64,000 nucleotides of DNA from Oleiagrimonas citrea (GTDB taxonomy: Bacteria > Pseudomonadota > Gammaproteobacteria > Xanthomonadales > Rhodanobacteraceae). The notes below the pieces were generated by a model that was not told the origin of the DNA, made no database searches, and worked only from the letters and a program-made list of their open reading frames with translations. Position 1 is the stretch's first letter; every line of letters begins with the position of its first letter. Position numbers and translations under genes: made by a program. Location of the stretch: NCBI RefSeq assembly GCF_012395255.1, contig NZ_JAAZQD010000007.1, forward strand, positions 1 through 64,000, written 5' to 3'. Of the stretch, positions 36,996-45,847 are shown one piece after another.

Positions 36996-38116
36996 GCGGC
37001 CACCGCCCTGTCGCCGTCGGCGCGCACCAGGAACTGCACTTTGCGCGAGGCGCGTGGTGTTCCACGCAACCAGGCCGTTTGACCCAGACGCAGGCCGTGG
37101 CTTTCGGCGCGTCCGCGCGGCAGACGCAGTATCGCCTCAGGCAAGTGCATGTCGTGCAGCGAGACCGTAACCAGGACGTCGACACGACGATCGAAAAGAT
37201 AGTGCAGCATGGCCACCAGCGAACCGTGATTGCGTCCGAAGGTGTCACTGCGCTGATCCAGGCCTTTCGGTGCACGGTCGGCAAGCAAGGCGCACAGCGC
37301 CCGGTAGTCGAGCGGACCGATATCCATGCCCACACGCGCATGCTGGACCCATACTCGACGCCCCAGCGGCGCCGGATCGGCAAGACGACGGTGTCCGAGC
37401 CGCGTACGGTCGCGGGTTTCGATGTCGCGCCATCCGCCCAGCAGCGAACGCACCCGAACCGGAGCGCCGAGGTACAGCGTCAGCACGCGGGCCGCCGTGG
37501 CCGCGCTGCGCCGTCCGCTCGAAAGCAGACCGGCCAGCGCCAGCAGCGAACGCCGCGGCAGGGGCACTCGCTGGTCCAGAATGCGGGCGGCAGCGCCATC
37601 GAATGCGACCAGCCCCATGAGGGCGCCGACCGCCGCCGCATAGCGTGTGCGCTCCGGACGCAGCGCATCGAAAGCGGGCACGCTGGACGCTTTCAGTTCG
37701 TAGCGCAGCGTGCTGATGCGGTGGTTGAAGATATCGAGAAACTCCGCCATGCCGGCGTCGCGCTCGTTGAGTCGTTCACGTACCCATTCGGTGAAACTGT
37801 CGGGCATCGGACCGAGCATGCCGAGCACGGTGAAATTGGAGACGAACAGTTCCTTGCGGCGTTTCTCGCCGATCATGCGCCGCGGTATGCGCATGCGACC
37901 CGCCGAAATCTCGCTGCCCGGGAATGCCGATGACAATTCGCCTCGGAACCGAAGATTCGGATGCACGCGCGAAGCGCCCTGCTCGCGCGTGGCTGCATCG
38001 CTGTCCGCATCGGGCCACGACGCCAGTCGTACCCATTGGAAGAAGTCGAAACTCGCCGGCCGCGCCTGCAGGCGCGCGGCTAGAGGTTCGCCTGTGCGCC
38101 AGTCAGTGGAGGCCAT
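36992..38116 (-). CDS. tssG: T6SS baseplate protein TssG
   Basis: 374 residues with the TssG/ImpH landmarks: FDFFQWVRL near the N-terminus, VSNFTVLGMLGPMP, and FLDIFNHR. TssG works with TssF, TssK and TssE in the baseplate wedge. The start lies within the end of tssF (37-bp overlap); GGGGA is about 9 nt upstream. The gene overlaps vgrG by 4 bp. Confidence 0.93.
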   Translation of the reverse strand: MASTDWRTGEPLAARLQARPASFDFFQWVRLASWPDADSDAATREQGASRVHPNLRFRGELSSAFPGSEISAGRMRIPRRMIGEKRRKELFVSNFTVLGMLGPMPDSFTEWVRERLNERDAGMAEFLDIFNHRISTLRYELKASSVPAFDALRPERTRYAAAVGALMGLVAFDGAAARILDQRVPLPRRSLLALAGLLSSGRRSAATAARVLTLYLGAPVRVRSLLGGWRDIETRDRTRLGHRRLADPAPLGRRVWVQHARVGMDIGPLDYRALCALLADRAPKGLDQRSDTFGRNHGSLVAMLHYLFDRRVDVLVTVSLHDMHLPEAILRLPRGRAESHGLRLGQTAWLRGTPRASRKVQFLVRADGDRAVAA

Positions 38117-39900
38117 ATCTTCAGTTCCCCTCGATGGGTGGTCGATTCCAGAATCAGTTCAACGACGGTGTTGACCTCCGCGTAGAGCGCCATGAAGTGC
38201 CGCAGCACGGATGCGAAGAGCGCGGCGCTGGCGCCCTCGAAATGCCCCAAGTCGACCTGTAGGCGGATCTGCAGGCAATCGGTGAAACCGCGCACGGTTG
38301 CCCCCTTCGGCATGGCGCGTTGCACCCGTCGGGTCTGCAGCCCGCGCATGCCGTCGATCTGGCGATGGCCGTCGACGCTGGCCGAGCCCACATGCAAGCG
38401 CAGCAGGTTCTTGAGCGCCTCGGGGCCGTTGTCGCTGTCGACCAGCGACAGATGGTTCAGACACAACTGGGAAACCAGCGCCCACGGCCGATCGCCGATC
38501 ATCTGCGGCGGCTGGTTCGGCGTCGGCTTGCTGGCCACAGTCAGCGAAGACACCGCGCCCGCGCCCTCCAGGTACAGCAGTTTTCCGGCGCGCAAGCGCG
38601 ACGGCAGTCTGCGGTTGGTGCACACCGCGGTGCCGCCGATCATTTCCTCCGCCGGGTGCGCCGGCGCGAAGTCGGGATCGAGGAACGAGATGTAGGTCTC
38701 CGTGCCGTGCACGGCGCCGGTCTGGTTGATGCCGCGCCGCGAGGCATAGAAATAATCCTGACTTTCCAGATTCGCCGCCTCGTCCATCGAGAAGTACGGC
38801 GCAATCGGCCGAGGACTCTTGCCGGGCAGGATCGACACCAGCTCGCGTAGCGCGTAGATCTCGCAGAAGCGATGATGCTGCTCGTCGCCGATCAGCCGGT
38901 ATTCGTATTTCTGCTGGTCCAGCACGAACGGTTCGAGGCGTTGTGGAAACAGATTGACCAGCGGCAAGCAGTTCAGGCGAAGCAGTGAAGCGTCCATCGC
39001 CGCCTTCATCGGCGGCAGATCGAGCAGGAACAGCAGTTCGAATTCCTTGTCGCCACCGCTCAGGTCGAGCCCGTCGACCTCGAAGAACATGAACTTCTGC
39101 GGAAACGCGAAGTACTCCTGCACCAGCCGATAGCCCGGATGCGTCAACGGGTGGGCGTCGAGCACAGCCTGGTCCTCGTCGAAACCGCACCAGCGCAGAT
39201 GTTCGGGTTCGATGTAGCGCAGCTCTTCCTGCCCCGGAATACGGACGGCCATGCGCACCAGATGCAGCGCCAGCGCATCGTAGAGACGGTACGCATGCTT
39301 GTTCTCGGCATGGATGCAGAAACGCAGGAATGGCGGTTTCAGGGCCTGCAGACTGTCCTTGCCGAAGGCGCGCACCTTCGCCCGGAGCACCGAAGCCGTG
39401 CGCGTGTCGGAAGGATCGAGCGCGAAGGCATTGGTCGCGACCGTGCCCAGCTGCATGATCTTGAGTGGCCACAGCGGAGTATGAAAGCAGGTGCGGAACC
39501 GGCAGCGAATCTGCTGGCCATCCTCGGAGGTCGCCGTCGCGGACACCAGCCGCCCCCGCTCCAGCGCTGCGCCGTGCACGAAATTCGCACCGTCGGCACG
39601 TACGTCGATCTCGCCGAGCAGCATGGCCGGCAAGGGTGCCTCGAGATGCGGATACAGGATGCCGAGCAAGGCGTTCGGCAACACGGCTTGATCGGCTTCG
39701 AGCTGATAGCGCAGACGGCCGGTCAACCAGGCAAAGGACTGCATCAGCATCTCGACATGCGGGTCGCCGCTGCGTCCGTTGCTGAGCTGAAGGTTCTGGG
39801 CGATGGCCGGGAACGAACGGCCGAACTCGTCCGCCTCGTCGCGCAGCGAAGCCAGCTCGCTCTCGAACCACATTTTCAGGCGCGGCGTGTCCAGATTCAT
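38080..39900 (-). CDS. tssF: T6SS baseplate protein TssF
   Basis: 606 residues, standard for the family. The N-terminus (ESELASLRDEADEF, then RSGDPHVEMLMQSFAWL) and the conserved GILYPHLEAPLPAM block identify TssF/ImpG/VasA. It forms the wedge core with TssG. The start at 39900 is set by the ATGA overlap with tssE; a 39-residue upstream extension would lie inside tssE. Confidence 0.95.
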   Translation of the reverse strand: MNLDTPRLKMWFESELASLRDEADEFGRSFPAIAQNLQLSNGRSGDPHVEMLMQSFAWLTGRLRYQLEADQAVLPNALLGILYPHLEAPLPAMLLGEIDVRADGANFVHGAALERGRLVSATATSEDGQQIRCRFRTCFHTPLWPLKIMQLGTVATNAFALDPSDTRTASVLRAKVRAFGKDSLQALKPPFLRFCIHAENKHAYRLYDALALHLVRMAVRIPGQEELRYIEPEHLRWCGFDEDQAVLDAHPLTHPGYRLVQEYFAFPQKFMFFEVDGLDLSGGDKEFELLFLLDLPPMKAAMDASLLRLNCLPLVNLFPQRLEPFVLDQQKYEYRLIGDEQHHRFCEIYALRELVSILPGKSPRPIAPYFSMDEAANLESQDYFYASRRGINQTGAVHGTETYISFLDPDFAPAHPAEEMIGGTAVCTNRRLPSRLRAGKLLYLEGAGAVSSLTVASKPTPNQPPQMIGDRPWALVSQLCLNHLSLVDSDNGPEALKNLLRLHVGSASVDGHRQIDGMRGLQTRRVQRAMPKGATVRGFTDCLQIRLQVDLGHFEGASAALFASVLRHFMALYAEVNTVVELILESTTHRGELKIWPPLTGAQANL

Positions 39901-40289
39901 CGACGCTGCTCCGCCCGGGGCACGGCAAAGCGGAACTCGCGTGCCGTGCTCTCGCCAGGCAGCCGACCGTGGATCTTCAACGCCGCCGTCAACGAGTCGC
40001 GATCGCCTTCGACCCACTCCAACCGGGGTTCCAGCAAACGCGGCTCGTAATGGGCGATCGCACGTATCAGCCAGCGACCGTAACGCTCGCGGTCGCTGCT
40101 TCCGACGCCGAATTCGACGATGCTGGGCATGCCGAAGTCATCGATGCGGATGTCGCCGGAAGCGACGCTAGGGCGGCACTGCACCAGACGCTGGATCTGC
40201 TCCGCCACCGCCGCAGCGAGCTCGAACGGCGGCGCCTTGCCCATGCCGGGTTCATCCCGGTTGACCAGCTTTTCGAGCAGAAACTGCAT
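39897..40289 (-). CDS. tssE: T6SS baseplate protein TssE (gp25-like)
   Basis: 130 residues of the gp25/lysozyme-like family: AEQIQRLVQCRPS, then DFGMPSIVEFG and a C-terminal EPRL. TssE starts sheath polymerisation on the baseplate. ATG 40289 has AAGGGAAG 6 nt upstream; the long upstream extension to 40427 has no ribosome site and overlaps hcp. Confidence 0.92.
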   Translation of the reverse strand: MQFLLEKLVNRDEPGMGKAPPFELAAAVAEQIQRLVQCRPSVASGDIRIDDFGMPSIVEFGVGSSDRERYGRWLIRAIAHYEPRLLEPRLEWVEGDRDSLTAALKIHGRLPGESTAREFRFAVPRAEQRR

Positions 40290-40324
40290 CGCGGACTTCC
40301 CTTCGCCGGCACGCGGCGACGGCT

Positions 40325-40891
40325 TCAGGAGGTGAACTGACCGATCGGACGATTGCGCGAGATACTCCAGCCTGCCGACAGATTGCCGGCCGACTTCATG
40401 TCGGCGCGCTGGACCGTGTAGGTCCACAGCACTTCGGTGAAGTTGAGCTTGAACTGCTCGGTCGGCATGTCGTCCGCGTTGGACTGGAACTGGATCTCGC
40501 TGATGATCGCGTCACGCAGTTCGATGGTCATGATGTTGGCAGTGCTCTCGCCCGAGTTGCGGGCGATGTAGATCTTGGTCGGGTTCTTCGCCCCGGAACC
40601 GAGCGTCTTCGCCGCCAGGCACGCCTCGTACATCTTCACCGAGGTCTTGTCGACGTACTTCACGCAGGTGAACTCGGTGATGATGGGCCGGCCGGACGTG
40701 CGCGCGGAATTGCTGACGTCGGTGGTGATCTGCTGCTTCATGCCGTGGTGCACGGAGACCAGCTCCATGCACTGACCGAGCTTGAGCACCTTGTCGCGCC
40801 ACTCATCGTCGATCAGGCTGCCGCCGTTGTCCCAGCTGTTCTTGCCGCCGAAGATCGACGGGTCGCCGGGTTGCAAGAGAATGAGGTCCAT
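40325..40891 (-). CDS. hcp: T6SS inner-tube protein Hcp (TssD)
   Basis: 188 residues, slightly long for Hcp, with no C-terminal toxin extension. The conserved core is visible around ITEFTCVKYVDKTS and KIYIARN, with the C-terminal FKLNFTEVLWTYT strand. Hcp hexamers stack into the tube inside the sheath. The start has AAGGAG 5 nt upstream, the strongest ribosome site in the cluster, as expected for an abundant protein. It follows the tssBC fusion by 35 bp. Confidence 0.95.
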   Translation of the reverse strand: MDLILLQPGDPSIFGGKNSWDNGGSLIDDEWRDKVLKLGQCMELVSVHHGMKQQITTDVSNSARTSGRPIITEFTCVKYVDKTSVKMYEACLAAKTLGSGAKNPTKIYIARNSGESTANIMTIELRDAIISEIQFQSNADDMPTEQFKLNFTEVLWTYTVQRADMKSAGNLSAGWSISRNRPIGQFTS

Positions 40892-40926
40892 GGTCGCTCC
40901 TTGTATGGGATCCGGTGCCTAGGCGA

Positions 40927-43293
40927 TCAGCCCTTGGGAAGGTCGGCGACGAGACGGATCGAAGTGGTCAGCTCTTCGAGCTGGAAATGCGGTTTGATGA
41001 AGACCGTCGCCTTGTACGAACCGGGTTCGCCGGGCACGTCGGTCACGTTGACCTGTGCGGCGCGCAGCGGATAGCTGGCCTTGACGTCCTGCGAGGCGTT
41101 GTCGTCCAGCAGCACGTACTGCGTGATCCAGGTATTGAGATACGCCTCGACGTTGCCGCGGGTCAGGAATGCGCCGACCTTCTTGCGCATGAGGACCTTG
41201 ATGTAGTGCGCGAAACGCGAGGCGGCCAGCATGTACGGCAGCATCGCCGACAGACGCGCATTGGCGTTGGCGTCGTTGGTCAGGTACTGGCGCGGCTGGT
41301 TGGCCGTCTGACCGCCGAAGAACGCGGCCTGCCCGGTGCCCTTGCAGTTGCACAGCGAGATGAAACCGAGATCGTTCAGTTCCTTCTCGCGGCGGTCGGT
41401 GATGGACACCTCGGTCGGGCAGATCATGTTCACCAGATCGGCGTCATCGCGATAGGTGAAGATCGGCAGACCGCTGACCAGGCCGCCGCCCTCGACACCG
41501 CGGATCGCCGCCGTCCAGCGATACAGCGCGAACGCATTGGTGATGCGCTCGGCCAGTGCGTAGGCGGCGTTGCCCCACAGGAAGGCGTTGTGTTCCGGAC
41601 CGTTCTTGCCGGTGATGGTTTCCTCGTAGTGCAGCCCTTCGGCCGGACGCGAGTCCTTGCCGTACGGCAGACGCAGCAGCACGTGCGGCAGCGTCAGCGC
41701 CACATAGCGCGAGTCCTCGGTACCGCGGAACTCGACCCACTGCTGCATTTCCGGTGACTCGAACAACTGAGCCAGATCGCGCGGTTTGGCCAGCTTGTCG
41801 AAGCCGTCCAGGCCGAACAGCGAAGGCGCGGCCGCAGCGACGAACGGCGCATGCGCGGACGCGGCAATGGTCGTCATGTTGCTGAGCAGCGACATGTCGT
41901 TCGGCAGACGACCGAATTCGTAGTCGCCCACGAGCATGCTGTAGGGCATGCCGCCGTAGGTGCCGAACTCGGCCTCGTAGATCATCTTGAAGATGCAGCT
42001 CTGATCGAAATCGGCCGCCTTCTCCAGCTCCTTGCGCAGATCGTCCTTGCTGACGTTGAACACGCGCAGCTTGAGCATGGTGCCGGTCTCGGAGCGCGAC
42101 ACGAGATAGAACAGCCCGCGCCAGGTCGCTTCCTGCTTCTGGAAGTTCGGCGCATGCATGATGACGTCGAGCTGGTGACCGATCTGCACGTCGATGCCGC
42201 CCACGCGTTCGTCGATCAGGCCATTGCAGCCCAGCTCCACGTGCGTCAGGTCCTTGCTCTCCATCGGCACGATGATCTCGTGGGCGAGACGGGCCGACAG
42301 GCGGCGCGCACGCGACAGCGGGTCGATGGACAGGAATGCTTCCTGACGATCGCTGGCGGTCTGCGTAGCCTGTTCGGCCATGGCATCGGAGGCGTCGGCC
42401 TTGGACTGGGCCATCAGCAACGCGGCGTCGGCATCGTCCTTGGTCTTGCGCGCCTCGATCAACGCCTTGTTGGCGTTGGCGATAGCCGTATCGCCGGTGG
42501 CCTTGCTGGCGGCCGTTTCGGCCTTGTCCAGCGCATCGGCGGCATCCTTGGCCGCCTTCTTGGCCGTTTCCAGCGCGGCATCCGCGTCCGTGGCCGCCTG
42601 CTTGGCATTTTCGGCAGCTTCCTGCGCGGCGTCGGCGGCATCCTTCGCAGCCTCGGCCGTCTTGACGCTATCACCCATCTGCGCCACCAACTGCGTCATC
42701 AGGGCGACCGGCACGTCCTTGCCTTCGACAGGCCCCTGCGCCGGCGCGGAGGACGGCGCCACATTGACCTTGACCCAGTCCTCGGCGTTGTCGGTCGGGA
42801 ACAGCTTTTTCAGCGCCCCCATCGCGTCGGCATCCTGGATCGTCTGATCGAGGAGGCTCGCCAGCGAATCGTTGCATTCGGCCATCGACTGCAAACTGCG
42901 CAGATCGCCACGCGCCTTGTAGCGCTGCTGCAGATTGGGAACCTTGTTGACCACGGCCAACGGTTCGAAGTCGGCCAGGCAGTTGAAGGTCAGTGGCCCA
43001 TTGAGCTTCTTGCCATCGCCGGTGATCAGGTCGGGAAGACCATCCAGCCGGATCGTCGGTCCACACTCGGACAGGATCCGGTCAAAGGATTCCGCATCGA
43101 TGTCGCGCATGCGACGATCCTTCACCGCCGGCAACGAATCCGCGCTCCGCTCTCCGGACAGGTCGGCGAAGATGCCGACGATGAAGGGCAATTCGACCTT
43201 CTCGCTGGCACCGCCGGTTTCCACGTCATAGGTGATGCGTACGCGCGGCGGACGCACACGCAACAACTTCTTCTGAATACTCTCGACAGTCAT
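40927..43293 (-). CDS. tssBC: Fused T6SS sheath protein TssB-TssC with alanine-rich linker
   Basis: 788 residues in one uninterrupted frame. Residues 1-175 are a complete TssB (VipA): PPRVRITYDVET, VELPFIVGIFADLSG, and DFEPLAVV. Residues about 205-318 are an Ala/Asp/Lys/Glu-rich helical segment (AKDAADAAQEAAENAKQAA) likely to form a long helix or coiled coil. From about 320 to the end is a complete TssC (VipB): WRGLFYLVSR (391-400), EFGTYGGMPYSMLVGDYEF (442-460), and the C-terminal RFAHYIKVLMR and FIKPHFQLEELT motifs. No separate tssB or tssC exists in the window, so the contractile sheath must be built from this single chain. GAGG is 7 nt before the ATG. It is the first gene of the structural operon. 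Confidence 0.95.
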   Translation of the reverse strand: MTVESIQKKLLRVRPPRVRITYDVETGGASEKVELPFIVGIFADLSGERSADSLPAVKDRRMRDIDAESFDRILSECGPTIRLDGLPDLITGDGKKLNGPLTFNCLADFEPLAVVNKVPNLQQRYKARGDLRSLQSMAECNDSLASLLDQTIQDADAMGALKKLFPTDNAEDWVKVNVAPSSAPAQGPVEGKDVPVALMTQLVAQMGDSVKTAEAAKDAADAAQEAAENAKQAATDADAALETAKKAAKDAADALDKAETAASKATGDTAIANANKALIEARKTKDDADAALLMAQSKADASDAMAEQATQTASDRQEAFLSIDPLSRARRLSARLAHEIIVPMESKDLTHVELGCNGLIDERVGGIDVQIGHQLDVIMHAPNFQKQEATWRGLFYLVSRSETGTMLKLRVFNVSKDDLRKELEKAADFDQSCIFKMIYEAEFGTYGGMPYSMLVGDYEFGRLPNDMSLLSNMTTIAASAHAPFVAAAAPSLFGLDGFDKLAKPRDLAQLFESPEMQQWVEFRGTEDSRYVALTLPHVLLRLPYGKDSRPAEGLHYEETITGKNGPEHNAFLWGNAAYALAERITNAFALYRWTAAIRGVEGGGLVSGLPIFTYRDDADLVNMICPTEVSITDRREKELNDLGFISLCNCKGTGQAAFFGGQTANQPRQYLTNDANANARLSAMLPYMLAASRFAHYIKVLMRKKVGAFLTRGNVEAYLNTWITQYVLLDDNASQDVKASYPLRAAQVNVTDVPGEPGSYKATVFIKPHFQLEELTTSIRLVADLPKG

Positions 43294-43370
43294 GTTCGCG
43301 CCTCGGTTGGTGGAAGGCTGCGGATTCCGTTCGTTCGAATGCCGCCCGATGTAGCCGTGCGATGACTGTT

Positions 43371-43386
43371 ATCAAGATGCGTGCCA
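43371..43386 (-). promoter_or_regulatory. Candidate sigma-54 promoter for the T6SS operon
   Basis: On the minus strand TGGCACG, then 4 nt, then TTGAT. The -24 element matches the sigma-54 consensus fully; the -12 element has GA where GC is expected. Transcription would start about 70 bp before the tssBC ATG. The match gains weight from the sigma-54 activator gene just upstream. The imperfect -12 element keeps confidence moderate. Confidence 0.45.
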
Positions 43387-43423
43387 ACTATTTAATTTAT
43401 TGTTTTCATTGGATTTTACAAAA

Positions 43424-43438
43424 TTTCCCTTTGGGAAA
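43424..43438. repeat. Inverted repeat TTTCCC-TTT-GGGAAA upstream of the T6SS promoter
   Basis: Perfect 6-bp arms with a 3-bp spacer, about 40 bp upstream of the candidate -24 box. Other palindromic pieces follow in the same 300-bp gap: GAAAGC...GCTTTC near 43520 and ACACGGCGTGT near 43590. These could be activator or repressor binding sites; none matches a motif I can name. Confidence 0.4.
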
Positions 43439-43703
43439 ACCACTTCCGCCGTGTGCTTTTCCACCCACTCGAAACATGAGCATCGAGATGGCGGGAATCG
43501 CCGCGCACGAGGTGAAAGCACATGAGCATGCGCTTTCATGACTTACCGTATTTCCTGTGTATGACATTCGCGCGGGGTGTGTCAGTTTTTACACGGCGTG
43601 TGAAAAATGCCCCGGCTCGCTCCCCGGGCACAGTCGTACATCACCGCTCCGATTCCGGACGGCATGAAGTTCTGCGCAGGAAGTGAATCGAACGAAGTAT
43701 TCG

Positions 43704-43967
43704 TCAGCGGTGTCGACGGCGACGCCAGAGCCGTTGCGGTCCAACATGCAACGACTCCACGATGCCTTTTGCTTCCAGCAGGGACAACGCCTGCTCGACC
43801 TCGGCATCGGAGGCATTCACGGCAACAGCTTGCAGCCACCATTGACGGATACCTCGAACGGTATCCGCGCTGCGTGGATGCCGCTGCAGATGGGATGCGA
43901 TGGCATCGGCTACTGCATGAATGCGCTCATCCCCGGTTGCGGTCTCGGGTGGTGACTTGCTTGCCAT
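43704..43967 (-). CDS. Small helical protein of unknown function in the T6SS regulatory unit
   Basis: 87 residues: a helical N-terminal half (AVADAIASHLQRHPRSADTV, GIRQWWL) and a C-terminal half that alternates like a small winged helix (EVEQALSLLEAKGIVES), ending in a basic tail. I recall similar small proteins near T6SS genes, but no function is assigned. The gene follows the sigma-54 activator by 39 bp. The ribosome site is weak, so the exact start is uncertain. It could bind DNA or the activator. Confidence 0.65.
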   Translation of the reverse strand: MASKSPPETATGDERIHAVADAIASHLQRHPRSADTVRGIRQWWLQAVAVNASDAEVEQALSLLEAKGIVESLHVGPQRLWRRRRHR

Positions 43968-44006
43968 GATCGGAAGCTGAAGAAGCTCCTCTTGTCATTG
44001 TTGGGC

Positions 44007-45017
44007 TCATGGATCGACGGAATGCTTCTCCCGCCTCACGGCGGGTTCGGCCTTTTCCCTATATTTGCGCACAAGTTTGCTGAACGCACTGCGATCCTGG
44101 CCGGCCATACGCGCGGCTTCGGAGATATTGCCGTGGGCACGCTTCATCGCGCTGGCCACGTAACGGCGCTCGAATTCCGCGATGGCCCTGGCTTTGGCCT
44201 CACGAAAAGCACCATTGAAACGAGGTTCGGCGGCATGCGAGCGCGAATCGCTGGCGTGATGGTCGGGCATCGCGTGAATCACCCTGTCCTCGCACATCAG
44301 GAACTCGCGTTGCACGAAATGCTCCAGTTCGCGCACATTGCCCGGCCAGTCGTGATGGGCCAGCGCCGCAATCGTGCGCGGATGGAACCGCTTGCCGGGC
44401 ATGTCGTCGATGTAGCGTTGATTGAGGCGGTCGAGAAAGGTCTGCGCCAGCTCCACGACATCCTCCCCGCGTTCGCGCAGCGGCGGCATGTGTAGCGGCA
44501 GGACCTTGAGCCGATACAGCAGATCGCGTCGAAAACGGCGCGACTCGACCAGCGCATCGAGATCCGCATTGCTGGCGGCGATCAGGCGCACATCGGCCTG
44601 CCGCATCTGCGTACCGCCGACTCGGCGGTAGGTACCGTCCTGCAGGAAACGCAGCAGCGACGCCTGCGCCTTGGACGACAAGGCGTCGATTTCATCCAGA
44701 AACAGCGTTCCGCCGTCAGCCTCGCTGATCAGTCCCGGCGCGGCCTGACGGGCGTCGGTGAAGGCGCCGCGTTCGTGTCCGAACAGCTCGCTCTCGACCA
44801 GCGATTCGGACAGCGCACCGCAGTTGATGGGGATGAAGGGGCCGCCGGCGCGGTCGCCGAGATAATGCACGGCATGAGCGGCGAGTTCCTTGCCTGTGCC
44901 GGTTTCCCCACTGACCAGCACCGTGATGTCGAACCGCGCCACGCGACGGATCTGCGCCAGCACATGGGCGAACTGAGGCGAAGAACCGAGAAGATTGAAT
45001 CGCAATGCATCATCCAT
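44007..45017 (-). CDS. Sigma-54-dependent activator without a sensory domain
   Basis: 336 residues. The AAA+ domain starts within 10 residues of the N-terminus: Walker A GETGTGKE, the sigma-54-contact loop GAFTDA (Asp instead of the usual second Gly of GAFTGA), Walker B GGTLFLDEI, and RRDLLYRLKVLPLHMPPLRER. A C-terminal Fis-type helix-turn-helix follows (GNISEAARMAGQDRSAFSKLVRKY). With no receiver or GAF domain, its activity would be set by amount or by a partner protein, as in HrpS/PspF-type activators. ATG 45017 has AGGGG 7 nt upstream. It most likely activates the neighbouring T6SS promoter (inference). Confidence 0.92.
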   Translation of the reverse strand: MDDALRFNLLGSSPQFAHVLAQIRRVARFDITVLVSGETGTGKELAAHAVHYLGDRAGGPFIPINCGALSESLVESELFGHERGAFTDARQAAPGLISEADGGTLFLDEIDALSSKAQASLLRFLQDGTYRRVGGTQMRQADVRLIAASNADLDALVESRRFRRDLLYRLKVLPLHMPPLRERGEDVVELAQTFLDRLNQRYIDDMPGKRFHPRTIAALAHHDWPGNVRELEHFVQREFLMCEDRVIHAMPDHHASDSRSHAAEPRFNGAFREAKARAIAEFERRYVASAMKRAHGNISEAARMAGQDRSAFSKLVRKYREKAEPAVRREKHSVDP

Positions 45018-45167
45018 GACACGCCCCTGAATTGTACGGGAGACCATTGCAGCGGTCGCTTTGCCACGGCTTCCGGCGTGAACCGGCACCTGTGAATGGA
45101 ACCTGCGACGCGTCCGATGCTCCCCGAGTTCGATATCGAACGAGGTGCAAGTGGTACCACGAAGCCA

Positions 45168-45197
45168 TTCGCATATTCAATGCGAAATATTCGCATT
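45168..45197. promoter_or_regulatory. Three-copy TTCGCAT/ATGCGAA operator-like array
   Basis: TTCGCAT (45168-45174), AATGCGAA (45179-45186) and TTCGCATT (45190-45197) lie in alternating orientation. The last two form a perfect palindrome with a 3-bp spacer. The array sits in the 260-bp gap between the divergent sigma-54 activator and SPOR-protein genes, a good place for a shared operator. No cognate regulator is identified. Confidence 0.5.
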
Positions 45198-45277
45198 GCG
45201 CCTCCCCTCGCCTTGCCGCGACCGGAATGGCACCATGGACCGCGGGTGGCGACGATCGCTGCGACAGGGATGGCAAC

Positions 45278-45847
45278 ATGCTGGCGAAATTGGCGCTGAT
45301 TCTTCTGGTGGTTCTGTTCGGCGCGTGCATGTTCGTGGCAGGCGTGATGGCCCCGGACGCCTGGCAGCAGCGCATCGAAAGCGCGGTCGGGCACCTGCCC
45401 GGCGTGTCTTCGTCTACCCCGCCACCCGGCATACCTACGCCGCAGCTGACCGCCGGCAAGGCATCGAATCCTGCAGTCGGCGCCTCCGCCTCGGCACCGC
45501 CCAGCGCATCCACGACAGCCACGCTGAACGCCTTGCTGGTGACCTCCACCGTGAAGCATCCCGCGCCGAAGAAAGGCGCGACGGCGTATGCGCTGCAACT
45601 GGGCATGTATGTTTCCGAGCGGGCCGCCGACGATGAGGAGCGCCGCGTGAAAACCGTGGGCATCGACCTGCCGCTGACTCGGATCAGCGTGCTCGATGCA
45701 GGCGGCCATCGCTGGATCGTGGTCGCCGTGGGACGCTTCCCGTCGACGGCGGACGCACAGCAATCGTCCGCCCGCATTGCCAGCATCCTCGGCATGCGCA
45801 ACCTTTCGGTGATTCGCCTTCCTGCCTCAGGAAAACCCGCGTCGTGA
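45278..45847 (+). CDS. Membrane-anchored SPOR-domain protein
   Basis: 189 residues. An N-terminal transmembrane helix (about 3-24) is followed by a Pro/Ser/Ala-rich periplasmic linker and a C-terminal SPOR domain (AYALQLGMYVSE to about 185), which binds denuded peptidoglycan in characterised proteins. ATG 45278 has AGGGA 7 nt upstream and is preferred over a much longer N-terminal extension lacking a signal. Because it borders the T6SS cluster and TssL lacks a wall-binding domain, a role in anchoring or letting the apparatus through the wall is possible but unproven. It overlaps the convergent DUF6150 gene by 21 bp. Confidence 0.82.
   Translation: MLAKLALILLVVLFGACMFVAGVMAPDAWQQRIESAVGHLPGVSSSTPPPGIPTPQLTAGKASNPAVGASASAPPSASTTATLNALLVTSTVKHPAPKKGATAYALQLGMYVSERAADDEERRVKTVGIDLPLTRISVLDAGGHRWIVVAVGRFPSTADAQQSSARIASILGMRNLSVIRLPASGKPAS

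Noticed and set aside
34248-37082. Very long open frame (944 codons) on the plus strand opposite vgrG
   Set aside because: It is antisense to a clear VgrG with conserved domains. Its length comes from high GC and the repeat tail; the translation is low-complexity His/Arg/Gly/Ala-rich with no domain.
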